Below, one piece after another: positions 12,151 to 21,919 of a stretch of 64,000 nt of DNA. This DNA comes from Phytophthora sp. 'mugwort'. Lineage: Eukaryota > Oomycota > Peronosporomycetes > Peronosporales > Peronosporaceae. How positions within the stretch are numbered: the first letter of the stretch is position 1; every line of letters begins with the position of its first letter. The notes under the pieces were generated by a model that did no database searches, was not told where the DNA came from, and was given only the letters and a program-made list of their open reading frames with translations. The position numbers and the translations under genes were made by a program. The DNA lies in NCBI GenBank assembly GCA_033558025.1, contig JAUCEF010000004.1:3410001-3474000 (forward strand). Direction: 5' to 3'.

Positions 12151-12939
12151 ATGGTCAACGCTTTCTCTTTCGTCACGGTTGCACTTGTTGCGACGGCCTC
12201 CATCGCCTCGGGTACGTCTATGCGCTCCGAGGCGGCTCCCATGCCCGATGGCAAGTGGCCCACCAGCCAGGGCGACGAGTACTTCGACGAGCCACACGTC
12301 GTCAAGTCCGGCGAGGTCTTCGACGGGAAGATGAAGACATTTCAGCGGTCTAACGTCAAATGCGGCGGCCAGCGCGAGAGCGGCTGGGAGACCGCCGTGT
12401 TCCGCGTCGAGCCCGGTGGCACGCTCAAGAACGTGATCATCGGCAAGGACCAAATGGAGGGCGTGCACTGCGAGCAGAGCGGCTGCACGATCCAGAACGT
12501 GTGGTGGGATGACGTGTGCGAGGACGCGCTGAGCATCAAGGGCGGCTCGTCCGGCAGCGTGTCCAAGGTCATCGGTGGCGGCGCGCGCTCGGCCCAGGAC
12601 AAGGTCGTTCAGCACAACGGCTACGGTACCGTCTCCATCGAGGGCTTCTACGTCCAAGACTTCGGTAAGCTCTACCGTTCGTGTGGCACGTGTGGCATTA
12701 AGGGACTCAAGGTCATCGTCAAGAACGTCTACGCTGTCAACGGCCGCGTGAGTCTCGTGACCGTGAACGAGAACTGGGGCGACCAGGCCACGCTTGAGAA
12801 CATCAAGATCAAGGGCAAGAAGATCAACGCGTGCTCCTGGTCGGACGGCACCACGTCGGGCGGCGAGCCGGACGAGGCTGGCGCAGGACCATCGGGCAAC
12901 CTATGCAAGTACTCGCCCAGCACCATCACTTATGTCTAG
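12151..12939 (+). CDS. Secreted pectate lyase, polysaccharide lyase family 3
   Basis: Intronless, 262 residues. The first ~20 residues are a signal peptide (a hydrophobic stretch after MVNAFSF, ending near ASG), so the enzyme is secreted. The mature part is a compact PL3 right-handed beta-helix: residues about 35-250 contain the family's order of NVKCGGQ, EPGGTLKNVIIG, QDGVHC-like (MEGVHC), WWDDVCEDALSIKG, GGGARSAQDKVVQHNG and SCGTCG. The acidic DDVCEDAL segment and downstream Lys/Arg residues belong to the calcium-dependent catalytic groove of the family. These lyases cut de-esterified pectin by beta-elimination; in plant-associated oomycetes they soften cell walls. Eight or more Cys residues suggest disulfides. 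The length is normal for oomycete PL3. The start is fixed by the signal peptide and an upstream core promoter at 12070. No break is seen. Confidence 0.93.
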   Translation: MVNAFSFVTVALVATASIASGTSMRSEAAPMPDGKWPTSQGDEYFDEPHVVKSGEVFDGKMKTFQRSNVKCGGQRESGWETAVFRVEPGGTLKNVIIGKDQMEGVHCEQSGCTIQNVWWDDVCEDALSIKGGSSGSVSKVIGGGARSAQDKVVQHNGYGTVSIEGFYVQDFGKLYRSCGTCGIKGLKVIVKNVYAVNGRVSLVTVNENWGDQATLENIKIKGKKINACSWSDGTTSGGEPDEAGAGPSGNLCKYSPSTITYV

Positions 12940-13025
12940 ATCGAAATGATCATAAGCTTCTTCCTAGTGCCCTGGAAGCTGGTACCACAAGTTGTAGTAA
13001 AAATGAAATAGAGAACTAGATGTTT

Positions 13026-13108
13026 TGTTGAATCGTGAAAGCAAATATTAATTTATTGTTAAATCGTAAGAACAAAGATTAATTTTATTGTCGGATCGTA
13101 AAACTTGT
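13026..13108. repeat. Degenerate 31-bp tandem repeat, about 2.7 units
   Basis: Units begin TTGTTGAATCG, TTGTTAAATCG and TTGTCGGATCG, with TATTAATTTA/GATTAATTTTA between them. It lies about 90 bases after the pectate lyase stop, probably in its 3' untranslated or terminator region. Confidence 0.6.
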
Positions 13109-13358
13109 GGCGAGCTACTATGTATAGTTAAGAGTATAATTCTCCAAACCACAAGCCCCGAATTTCAAGACTCGTATTAAACTTACCGTTGCGTCTCAGT
13201 TTGTGAGACAACTAAACTCTCCGTTCGCCGTTTCTTCTAACTGCTTCAACGTGGGCCATCACCACGTCCCAGTGCGCGGTGCTAACACTAGTAACCTCAC
13301 ACTCCAATTATCCTAGCAAGCCACCAAAGACTCACAAGAAGCGTATCAGATTACTAAG

Positions 13359-13811
13359 ATGGTTTCCGGCAGTATCAAGGTTTACGTTGCGTGCACGTCA
13401 GTGCTGTACGTCAAGTTCCTGGCTGCCACGATGATTCAGGGCGCCAAGAAGTTCGCCACGGGTGGACGTCCCCCCGAGGACTCGAAGCTCCCGTCAGCCA
13501 AGCGCAAACAAACTTTCGGTTTTGACAAGACCAGCAATACCAAGACCCTGGAGGCAGCGCAGCGCTGGGGGAGTATCGTTATGAACGACCTGGAGTCCAT
13601 TCCGTTCGGACTCCTCATTTTCGGAGCGGGGATCATGGCGGGAGCTGACCCCAACGTTCACTACCGCGCGATGATTGCGTTCACCTCGGCGCGTTGTCTG
13701 CATACCTACGCGTACGCGAATGCGATGCAGCCAATGCGTTCACTGTGCCATGGAGTCGGTGTGATGGCCACTCTGGTCGGCCTGGGCAACGCCGTGAGTG
13801 CCATTCTCTAA
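13359..13811 (+). CDS. MAPEG-family membrane protein 1
   Basis: 150 residues, intronless. The layout fits MAPEG proteins (microsomal glutathione transferase / prostaglandin E synthase type). A first membrane helix at about residues 6-30 is followed by a polar loop with the family's RPPED motif (about 37-41). The signature follows at about 68-80, here RWGSIVMNDLESIP, where Asn-Asp-x-Glu is the conserved core, and then three more hydrophobic helices to the C-terminus. Family members are trimeric and add glutathione to or reduce lipid-derived electrophiles in ER or outer mitochondrial membranes; the substrate here is unknown. Compared with the neighbour at 13984, the Arg normally three residues before the Asn is absent. 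A possible core promoter (TCACACTCCAATTA) lies near 13297. It is the first of a tandem pair. Confidence 0.85.
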   Translation: MVSGSIKVYVACTSVLYVKFLAATMIQGAKKFATGGRPPEDSKLPSAKRKQTFGFDKTSNTKTLEAAQRWGSIVMNDLESIPFGLLIFGAGIMAGADPNVHYRAMIAFTSARCLHTYAYANAMQPMRSLCHGVGVMATLVGLGNAVSAIL

Positions 13812-13983
13812 GTTCCGCAACGTAGAAAGCCAAGGTGATTAGCTATGAATGAGAACGAGTACTGTACTGACATGCAATTTATCGATGAATCCCACAAGAG
13901 TACAGTATCTATCCTAAAATGGAATGCTCTCTATCTGTAGGCCATTCAGTCGTCAAATGTAGAAAGCGATCATACTAAGAAAA

Positions 13984-14478
13984 ATGACTGCGTTGGTGGA
14001 GCTCAATGCTGCCGTGAAGACGTACGCGACGTGTTCGCTGATCCTGTTCATCAAGTTCTTCGTTACAGCCTCCATCCAGGGCGGAAAGTCCTTCGCTGCA
14101 GGCGCTCGTCCGCCTGAAGACAATGGACTGCTGAGTCAGGATGGTTTTCCTGCGCAGACCTACGGACTCCTTGATGACACCAACCGCGTATCGGAGGAGC
14201 TGAAGAAAGCGCGAGCCGACGACTATCGATGGAAACGCGTGGTGCAGAACGACCTGGAGACGATCCCTTTGGGACTGCTTGTGTTTCTTGGCTCTGTCAT
14301 TGTTGGCGGACAGGAGGAGACCAACTGCGTGCTCCTGGGTGTCTTCACGGCCGCTCGTCTCGCACACACGTTCGCATACGTAAACCAGAAACAGCCACAC
14401 CGTACTCTGCTCTGGACTCTAGGCCAGCTCTGCGTGCTTGCCAGTGGACTGAACGGCTTCATCTCGTTCCTAGTCTAG
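13984..14478 (+). CDS. MAPEG-family membrane protein 2
   Basis: 164 residues, intronless, 172 bases downstream of a clear paralogue in the same direction. It has the same four-helix plan: helix 1 at about 10-35, the RPPED motif near 41-45, a longer polar loop, then the signature RVVQNDLETIP near residues 83-93 and RLAHTFAYVNQKQPHR near 122-137, the last being highly typical of MAPEG proteins. The family acts as membrane glutathione transferases/peroxidases or related isomerases; which activity applies cannot be told from sequence. The loop is longer than in copy 1, and the sequence is otherwise clearly homologous, so the pair arose by tandem duplication and then diverged. It ends 77 bases from the convergent gene at 14556. 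Confidence 0.87.
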   Translation: MTALVELNAAVKTYATCSLILFIKFFVTASIQGGKSFAAGARPPEDNGLLSQDGFPAQTYGLLDDTNRVSEELKKARADDYRWKRVVQNDLETIPLGLLVFLGSVIVGGQEETNCVLLGVFTAARLAHTFAYVNQKQPHRTLLWTLGQLCVLASGLNGFISFLV

Positions 14479-14555
14479 GCTTAAAGCACGTACATTTGAG
14501 TTACTCGATCAGTTTTTACTAAAAAAAAAAGCTTTGCAGCATTGTACACACCTGC

Positions 14556-15569
14556 TTACAGCACCCTGTTTTCAAGCTGGTTCATGTCCTCCTTGATGTT
14601 GCTATCGACCTTGAGATGGCCGTGCTTAGTCATGAGCGAAGCCTCAAGCAGCTTCATGGCGACGAAAGGGTTCTGCGCCATTTCCAGCATACTATTGCAA
14701 AAATCCACCTGCGATTCATGCTGGAACACGCGTCCGTGTTGGAAGTGGAAGACCTTGTCATACTGAATAGCATACTCTTTACCAATGAGTTGCTGCGCGA
14801 GCTCTTCATCGTTGATGATGCGTGGGAAAAGCTTCTCCAGCGTCGCGCGACTTACACGGAAGCGCGCAGTCGCCTTGGCCAAAACCTGGATGGAGCCATC
14901 TCTCGATGACACGTTCTCGTTGACGCGGATATCCTGGACGAACACCCGCATAGAGGCGTGGCCTTCCGTGCACACTTTGTACTGGTTTAAGAACAAGTCG
15001 ACGCCCCGGAATTCCGTGCACATGGCGTCCTTCCGCATGATTCCTCGAAGAAATGTCTCGGCTTGTCTGGACTGCTCGGGATGATTCACGGGGTCAAAGC
15101 CGTTGGAAAAGTGCACGTAAAAATTCTTGGTGAGGTCGATGGCATGCGCCACCGCGTTGGTGCGTGTATTGATCATCGCCGAGTCCAGAAGCAGCCGCCG
15201 TCGCTGCAGCGTCTCGATTTCCATCTGCATGATTCGCATCTCGTTCTGCAGCGCCACTGGTCCCTCCTCTGGTTCGTCCTCTTCCTGGTTATCTTCTTCC
15301 GCGTCTCCGTCGCGATCGTGGCCCACCTCTTGTTCGCTCTTCTGCAGTGGCTGTGCGCGGCGCTCCGCCACCTTCGCGTCTCTCCTGATTGTCTTACAGT
15401 TGCGCGGTTTCCCTCGAACTCTCGAACGCAGAGGACCGATCATCACTGCGCCGCTCTTCGGCCTCACAGACAGCGTTGCGGCCGACGCTGTGACTGATTC
15501 TTCCCCTTCGCGCGGCATCCACGAGCGTCGCCGTCGGTAGGCCGCCTCACTCTGGAACAGCATGTGCAT
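14556..15569 (-). CDS. Oomycete bZIP-like / conserved C-terminal domain protein
   Basis: About 337 residues from the Met at 15569; the frame stays open to 15626, but the first residues there do not look conserved. The N-terminal third is basic and then acidic (Glu/Asp-rich, about residues 80-105). A predicted coiled coil follows at about 108-135 (NEMRIMQMEIETLQRRRLLL). The C-terminal ~200 residues form the conserved domain also present in the protein at 48224: an aromatic helix (FYVHFSNGF), EFRGVDLFLNQ, a Phe-rich beta region with LEKLFPRII, then LIGKEYAIQYDKVFHF and VFQHESQVDF. Many oomycete bZIP-type transcription factors share this arrangement. The basic region here is weak, so DNA binding is uncertain. 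Orientation is convergent with the MAPEG gene. Confidence 0.7.
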   Translation of the reverse strand: MHMLFQSEAAYRRRRSWMPREGEESVTASAATLSVRPKSGAVMIGPLRSRVRGKPRNCKTIRRDAKVAERRAQPLQKSEQEVGHDRDGDAEEDNQEEDEPEEGPVALQNEMRIMQMEIETLQRRRLLLDSAMINTRTNAVAHAIDLTKNFYVHFSNGFDPVNHPEQSRQAETFLRGIMRKDAMCTEFRGVDLFLNQYKVCTEGHASMRVFVQDIRVNENVSSRDGSIQVLAKATARFRVSRATLEKLFPRIINDEELAQQLIGKEYAIQYDKVFHFQHGRVFQHESQVDFCNSMLEMAQNPFVAMKLLEASLMTKHGHLKVDSNIKEDMNQLENRVL

Positions 15570-15626
15570 GCTGCGAAGAGGTCTCGATGGTCGTGGAGTT
15601 AACTGACAGTGCGACGTTGGCGGCAA

Positions 15627-16331
15627 AACCGAAAGTGACGCGGGTTAGCGGCGGAGTCCGCTGGTCGTTTCACCCCGCGTACTGTACTGAGCAGTGATTC
15701 GATGTCACATTCTTCCGACGTCATTCCAGCAAAACGCTACGTCGAGACTTGTTTAGAATCTTTCACAGTCGCACAGACATGTTACAGCGAAGACAATCAC
15801 AATCCGAGACAATGGTCCGTCAGTATTAGACACCACAAGCTGGCAGGACCTGGGAAGTGCTATCCAGATATCATATATGCGATGCAAAGGAGGTTAGCTA
15901 CATTGTACAGGAACGTTTCGCACCTGGCCAGAGTTCTGCCGACTTGAGGCATAAATCGTCAGTACAAAGTTGTTTTGCGTCTTTAAACATGTTCAGCAGC
16001 CGATCAACAGTCGGCAAATATCAGCTCCACGCGTCGGGGGTCAAAGCACTTCTGGATCGCAGATTACAGTGGTCGACAGCATCGAGGACGCTTTTTTTCC
16101 TACCAAAAAAATATACCAATCGGTTCTTTACAGTATTTTGCGTTGATTGGATCACACATGAGCAAAATCTGCCGACTCGTTTTTTTGAAAACTTTCATTG
16201 AAGTTAAGCCTTATAGAGCAGTATCCACCTCCTAATAAGGTGCAAATATAATAGATAATTAATATAATAGATGATTACAATATTTACATTAAGATTATCC
16301 ATCAAATCATGCATGCATTATGAATGTTAGG
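15627..16331. other. Intergenic, no gene seen
   Basis: Short frames only. 16200-16320 is strongly AT-rich with repeated ATAATAGAT units. The 15627-15700 part is the likely promoter of the minus-strand bZIP-like gene. Confidence 0.4.
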
Positions 16332-17077
16332 TTATTCAAGTTCGCTATTTTCCTCTTCGTCTTCATCAGAGAGCCCCTCATCCGATGAGGATTCGTCACA
16401 GCTGTCCATCGCATCGAGATGTTCCTTCAGTTGCATGAGCTGCTTGGTTGCAGCTTTGATACAGCCCTGCACACGTTTTGGCTTTAAATTATTAAACCCG
16501 CGCTCTAGCCGAGGTCGGATGTCTGCAAAGTTGTGCTTGTAGAGTACTGCTGGCCGACCTTGCCATTTACGATAGCCATACAAGCTCTAGGCCGGAGGTT
16601 TAAATGTTATGATGGCGTGTAAACCACCTCGTGACCCTTTTAGCCGCCATGTCCACGACAACTGGGACAACATTGTTTTGAATGTGTTTCGATATTCGAT
16701 TCCATAGTATTTTTTGCTGCATTTGGGGGAACTTCACGATGGTACTTAGCCATAGAATTCAGCATTTTGGCGCGCCTGTTACCTTGTCCCCCCCCCCCCC
16801 CCCCGGGGGTGCTTGCTGGAGGCGCTTTGTGGTATTTTGCATTGTCCATAACTATCAAGCAATTTGACAACTGTAAACTATCCAGCACATTTAGCAATGT
16901 ACCCATCCAATTTACGAAATAATCGTTGCAGAACATGCCGTGATAATCTGCCGTCTGCTTTCCACCTTCAAAGATATCGTAATAGACTCCTTTCGCGGTA
17001 CAATCCCGGATCAGAACGAAAATTAGCCTGGATAGCGAGAGTATCGTACTTTTCACCTGCAGTGAGAGCTCCATCAC
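16332..17077 (-). pseudogene. Tc1/mariner-type (DDE_3) transposase fragment
   Basis: Minus strand. The segment 17077-16640 has DIFEGGKQTADYHGMF and then a catalytic strand LIVMDNAKYHK, the second Asp region of the Tc1/mariner-type DDE_3 transposases. The C-terminal end of the same protein is at 16583-16332 (NLKPKRVQGCIKAATKQ followed by an acidic tail). The third acidic region that should lie between is missing or out of frame. A run of 17 C and 5 G at about 16789-16808 falls inside the coding part, just after the DNAKYHK strand, and is a likely slippage site. The N-terminal DNA-binding half is not seen. No terminal repeats were found, so this is a truncated relic. Confidence 0.65.
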
Positions 17078-17169
17078 GGTGTGCCTTCACGTACGCTTTT
17101 GCGCGGGCGGCCTCTCATCTTCTCGCCGAGCTTCTTCCAACGGTCGTCTTTCAGTGGCATCCCCTGTAA

Positions 17170-17695
17170 TGCTGAAATGTGACTTTCCGGACTATTTTTG
17201 TCCGGTTCCAACCCCGATTTGTCCAGGAAAAATTACTATACCTGTATAATCGCATAATTAATAGGCATCACTTATGACAGTTTATAGATGTGTACAGGTA
17301 GAATTATTTATTGCTACTGGTCAAAAGGCGACAAGGGTTGCGGCACAATCAAAAGAAATATACAGTGTCAAAGGTTTTGCGTAAGGAAATGGATGGGAAA
17401 TCGCATTTGTGGCCATGTGGTTGATCTCACCAGCCTGTGAGTTTCAAACCGATCAGAGGATATGTCAAATTTTGATAACGCTACAGTGAAAGCGTCCTCG
17501 ACGCTATCGACCACTGTTAAAACTATCGGACGTGCCAGCGACACGCTCTGCAACCCGCTGGCCAGATAGTCGATCGGCACGAGAAATCTTTTCGTGACTT
17601 GATCTGTATTCTTTTCAGCTGCAAAGTGCTCAGCGCGACGCTGTCGTACTATCCTGTCATTTCAGCATCATTTACCTGCTGGACACTGCTCCGCT
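17170..17695. other. Intergenic, no gene seen
   Basis: AT-rich in 17220-17300. The longest frame, 70 codons at 17368-17580 (minus), matches nothing recognised. Confidence 0.35.
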
Positions 17696-20600
17696 TTACA
17701 TGAGATCGTCTTCGACACGAGGATGGCGTTTCTTCGACGAGCTCGACCCAGACTTCCGGGTACTTTTCTTTAACGACTTCTCCTTGGAGCCCTCCTCGCC
17801 TTCTCGCTTCTTGTGCTTGTGTCCCTTCTTGTGTTTGTGCTTCTTCTTCGTCGAACTCGAGTCAGCGTCGTCGTCTGCGGGTGTCGGCTCAGTTGGAAGC
17901 ATGCGCATAGCGTCTTCTTGCGCTTTGCGGATAGCCTCCATCACGTCTAAGGTCCCAAACGATGAGTCAGAGATTGAGACACCACTTGTAGACAAAGCGA
18001 AAGGATCATTGTCCTTGTCGAACGCAGCATTTAACTGGCGCAGATCCTCCTTCTGCTGACGTCTCCGTTCGGACCTGCTCTTCTTACTAATACTGTAACT
18101 GGCAAATCGGTCCTGATCTGCTTCGTCGTCGTCGTCGTCGCTTGACTCCAGCATCGCTCTTCTGCTATGTTGTTCTTGTTCACTCCACTGTTTCGATCCT
18201 CGAGGAGGCTCGGCATAAGTTGGTGGTTGTGCATTCTCCGAATCGCTATCACTTTCGTTCAAAAATGCCTCAAGGTCGTTGCTCGAAACAAAACTCGCGA
18301 CGTCAGGTACGATCTGTTTGGATGTTGCAATCTTCGAGGGGATCGTTTGAAGATCCGACAAGTGGAGAGCTGCGTTTATCCTGGAATCGTTAGCAGCGTA
18401 AGAGTAGTCCGCAGACACATCCACCGTGTCAGCTACGGTGGATGCTAGCGGTGCCACAGCTCCGGCGGGCAAAGGTAGTGATGCTTGGAGGGCTGACAAG
18501 GAAAACAGATCACCCGATTCGTCGATATTTCTCTTGTGATAATGCCCCATCACCTCTTCCTGGCCCTGAGCCGCCGGACTCGTGTTGTCAATTGAAGCCG
18601 ACGCGATGGGGGGAAGTGAAGGCGCAGAAGCCTCAGGCATCGGTAGATACGCTTGCAGGGAAGACAGCGACAACTCAGTCGAACCCTTATGATCACTTGT
18701 GTCACTCTCACCATCACTCGTCAGTGCATCGCGTTGCGAACATTTCAAAGATCGTGACAACACTGCTTTCTCAGCTTCAACCGCATCCTCTTGCGGCGCC
18801 ACTGAAGCGTTGCCACCATCTTTTTCTTCGCTACCATCACCTGCAACGTAAGAGTTCAACTCGTTGGAGCTGGCAGCAGCATCCACTCCGTCCGTTTGGG
18901 CATCAACAGATGCTGCTGCTTCCATTTCGCTAGGATTGGCATCTTGGTCGGTTATCGGAAGACGGGCAACATCCTCCGGTTCACTGTTGATTTCGTCCTC
19001 AGTGGCATTGGAAGTATCTGGCTGGGGGCCAGCTCCCTCCATGGAAGTAACCGATGCATCTGATTTCTTGTTAGTCGTTTGCGGTGTAGCTGTGTCGATA
19101 TTATCAGCATCGCCATCTACATCCTCACGAGAGGCGTATGTAGCATCAGTGGGGCTCTTGGAAGACTTGTGTCCCCTGGAGGCTAGTGGCTCAACAGCTA
19201 CTTCTGTGCCTGTCAATTCAGGCTCCTCGTCCGACAACGGCTCTTGTTTAAACCCATCTTCATCTTGAGACAGCGATACACAAAGCGTTTCAGAGTGTAC
19301 GCCCACAACTGAGTTATCGCTCTTGTTCCTTGGGCTTGTATGACAAATGGGGGACACCAAAGGAGAAGCAGGTGGAGCTGCAGGGGGTGTCGAAGTCACA
19401 GTACCCGTTTCGACACTAGTTGGAATAGCAGATTGTCGCAGCTTTGGCGAGGCCTCCGTTTGCAGTTCTTTTACTGAGCTGCTAGATTGTGTTCGTGCTG
19501 GAGATCCGGGTCTGCTTCTTTGCTTCGGTCGAGAAGCTGATGTCGGTGGATGCGGAGATGGAGACGACTGAATGGGTCTAGACACGGTTCCGCCTGTAGT
19601 GCTTGCTGGCTTAGCCGCTGCACGGCGAGGAGAACGTTTGCCGGGAGCACTCTTCTTTCTCCCTCGTTGAGCGTCAGCTGATTCACTCCCGTCCGATTCC
19701 GAAGAATCTGAATCGATGAATCGTTGTTTATGATAAACACCGCTGATACTCGCCTTCATCAATCCATCCACAGGCGCCACGACTACATCCTCGTCGTATC
19801 CGCCAACATCTTCATCACTTTCATCCTCCGAGTAGAAGTGATCCAGGTCACTGGTACGTGATTTCGGTACTTGAAAGTCTTCTAGGTGCATAACCTCTTC
19901 CACTGATGTCTTCTTTCGACGGCTTGGGCTGCCACTACTTACCACAGAAATCTCGCTGCTTGCTCCTGCAACCAACGCAGGCTTACTTTCAAGCTTCAAA
20001 GAATCATCTTCTGCTACATCCGCCGATATCGATGTCGCGCTATCCTTGTGCTCAAACTTCAGAGATGACGCTGCTTGAATAACAACACTGCTGTTTCTTG
20101 CAGGTAGATCCTCGATGTCTTGAGACTGGTTTACCTTTTGTCGCTGTTGCGATGCTTCAGTTGCCACCGTAGCGGTAAAAGCCCCACTATCGGCTGGCTT
20201 CGAGGGAATTCCTGTATCGTTCTCCTTACTTACAACGCTGACGTCATCATCCACGCCATTCTCCTGCCGTCTGGGCTTCGTCTGACTATTTTCCTTAGGG
20301 GACAACCTGACTGAGTTGCTTTTCGACATTGCTGGAGGGGTGTTTCCGTTTCCAGAACCCCGTCTCCCTGTCCGAATATCCGATCCTGTTGCCTTGATAA
20401 GCTCCACATACTCTGCATACCGCTGTTCACTGATAGAAGCCTGTACATCGTGCTTCAGATATGCGAATTCACCTTCCACAATACGCATCTGCTGTCTGAT
20501 AGTTTGTAATTTCAACTGCAGAAACGGGATACCAAAGTACTGGTGCAGTGACTTCAATCCATAGCAATTCAGCAAGGAGCACTCGAAGTACAGCAATTCC

Positions 20601-21520
20601 ACTGGTCTTCTCCACTGCTGGTGTTGCGGTCTGTCACTTGATCCATAAAGTAGTTCCTGGATATCCTCCTTAAAGATCTTTCTCTGCGCTCCCTGGTCTC
20701 TAAAGTTGCCCAGCACCAAGGTTGGAATGTGCATCGGCACGTTGTCCAGCTGCTGCTTCACATACTCAAGCGTATCCCACTTCGTGACATCCAACAAGAA
20801 GATTACGCCGTGGGCTTCTTGGTACACATCTACCGTCGAGGCGTCTACAATAGCCACCGAATGGGTCCCGTTCTGCATTGCAGTTGAAGCCGCCGCTGCA
20901 GCAGCTGTCGCTTCTGCCGACAGACCGCCCCCACTCTGTAGGCCTCCATGCTCAGCGCTGCCCCCTGCCGCACCCTGTCGACGCCCATTCGAGCCTTCTT
21001 CTCCGCCATTTTCGGCCTCTACCGGGACGAATCCCCTGTCTACCACGTCCCAGACTTCACATTTGACGTTCTCCTCCAGATTCTGACGGAAACTCCAATT
21101 AATTGTGGCGGATTGAAGCTGCGGTGTGGACTGGTGCGTCTCTGGGATGGGCTCGCCCTTGAGGCGGTGAAACAGCGACGTCTTGCCCGTGCCCTTGGCG
21201 CCGCGGATCAGCAGCTTCATGTTGTACGTGATGCCGCCCCGTACGCGACGCCGGATAGCTTTGTCCATGCGCTGAATCGTGCGCTCCTTTTTAGGGTTTG
21301 AACTAGGGTTTGATCCCAGACTCGAGCTGCTACTGGTCCGACGTTGCGGGGTGGGAGCGCTGGTAGTAGCCATGGAAGGGGACATAGAGCGCGCGTTGAA
21401 GCTCTGCGCGCGACGCGAGGATGTGCCCGTCGGTGTGTACGGCGAGCGGGGCGGTACTACGCCCGAGTTCTGCGGACTGAGGCCCCCGGAGCCTACGGGA
21501 CGACTCACCTCGTTGCCCAT
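17696..21520 (-). CDS. RABL6-type Rab-like GTPase with long disordered tail
   Basis: 1274 residues from the ATG at 21520. The frame is open further upstream, but this Met begins MGNEVSRP, a good N-myristoylation site (Gly2, Ser6), and the upstream residues look non-coding. Residues 10-80 are Ser/Pro-rich. The GTPase domain is at about 95-330: P-loop GAKGTGKT near 107-114; WDVVDRG in place of the usual DTAGQ, as in RABL6/Parf; and LGNFRD in place of NKxD, then SLLNCYGLKSLHQYFGIPFLQLQ at the end of the domain, all typical RABL6 variants. An unstructured acidic, Ser-rich region of about 900 residues follows, with a Lys/His-rich C-terminus (KKKHKHKKGHKHKK). Human RABL6 affects cell cycle and ARF/p53-linked processes; the oomycete role is unknown. 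An Ala/Gly-rich insert splits the GTPase domain after WDVVD. Confidence 0.88.
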   Translation of the reverse strand: MGNEVSRPVGSGGLSPQNSGVVPPRSPYTPTGTSSRRAQSFNARSMSPSMATTSAPTPQRRTSSSSSLGSNPSSNPKKERTIQRMDKAIRRRVRGGITYNMKLLIRGAKGTGKTSLFHRLKGEPIPETHQSTPQLQSATINWSFRQNLEENVKCEVWDVVDRGFVPVEAENGGEEGSNGRRQGAAGGSAEHGGLQSGGGLSAEATAAAAAASTAMQNGTHSVAIVDASTVDVYQEAHGVIFLLDVTKWDTLEYVKQQLDNVPMHIPTLVLGNFRDQGAQRKIFKEDIQELLYGSSDRPQHQQWRRPVELLYFECSLLNCYGLKSLHQYFGIPFLQLKLQTIRQQMRIVEGEFAYLKHDVQASISEQRYAEYVELIKATGSDIRTGRRGSGNGNTPPAMSKSNSVRLSPKENSQTKPRRQENGVDDDVSVVSKENDTGIPSKPADSGAFTATVATEASQQRQKVNQSQDIEDLPARNSSVVIQAASSLKFEHKDSATSISADVAEDDSLKLESKPALVAGASSEISVVSSGSPSRRKKTSVEEVMHLEDFQVPKSRTSDLDHFYSEDESDEDVGGYDEDVVVAPVDGLMKASISGVYHKQRFIDSDSSESDGSESADAQRGRKKSAPGKRSPRRAAAKPASTTGGTVSRPIQSSPSPHPPTSASRPKQRSRPGSPARTQSSSSVKELQTEASPKLRQSAIPTSVETGTVTSTPPAAPPASPLVSPICHTSPRNKSDNSVVGVHSETLCVSLSQDEDGFKQEPLSDEEPELTGTEVAVEPLASRGHKSSKSPTDATYASREDVDGDADNIDTATPQTTNKKSDASVTSMEGAGPQPDTSNATEDEINSEPEDVARLPITDQDANPSEMEAAASVDAQTDGVDAAASSNELNSYVAGDGSEEKDGGNASVAPQEDAVEAEKAVLSRSLKCSQRDALTSDGESDTSDHKGSTELSLSSLQAYLPMPEASAPSLPPIASASIDNTSPAAQGQEEVMGHYHKRNIDESGDLFSLSALQASLPLPAGAVAPLASTVADTVDVSADYSYAANDSRINAALHLSDLQTIPSKIATSKQIVPDVASFVSSNDLEAFLNESDSDSENAQPPTYAEPPRGSKQWSEQEQHSRRAMLESSDDDDDEADQDRFASYSISKKSRSERRRQQKEDLRQLNAAFDKDNDPFALSTSGVSISDSSFGTLDVMEAIRKAQEDAMRMLPTEPTPADDDADSSSTKKKHKHKKGHKHKKREGEEGSKEKSLKKSTRKSGSSSSKKRHPRVEDDLM

Positions 21521-21919
21521 AGTCGATCGTGCGGAGCAAATGGATGCGGTTGTCAGTAAGGTAAGGAAGGGGGTCAGTTGAGTGACATCAGAGTGATTGT
21601 TTTGTGTGGTGTACATCAACTTAACTTCAACTTGGCTGAGTATTACAGTATGAGCAAAGTTGCAAGGCGACAGTACGCGGCGGCGGCAAGATGGACGAGT
21701 GTAGTGTCTGCTCAACGACCTGCGCTAGCACTTCAACACACGTGTCATCAGGGTGCGCATCATGCAATATGAAGTTGGCCGCTCGAAGGACGATCACAAG
21801 TAACTGGGTAAAGTTCTATTGACTAGTTTTGACGTCCCGTGGTTTGAGAGGCTGTCAAGATGTATAAGGCAACGGAGCTGTACCCAGTAAGAAGCCGAGA
21901 GAGATTCGGAGCGAACCGC

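Noticed and set aside
12070..12657. 195-codon minus-strand frame across the pectate lyase
   Set aside because: Mirror of the strongly supported PL3 gene on the plus strand; no family match of its own.
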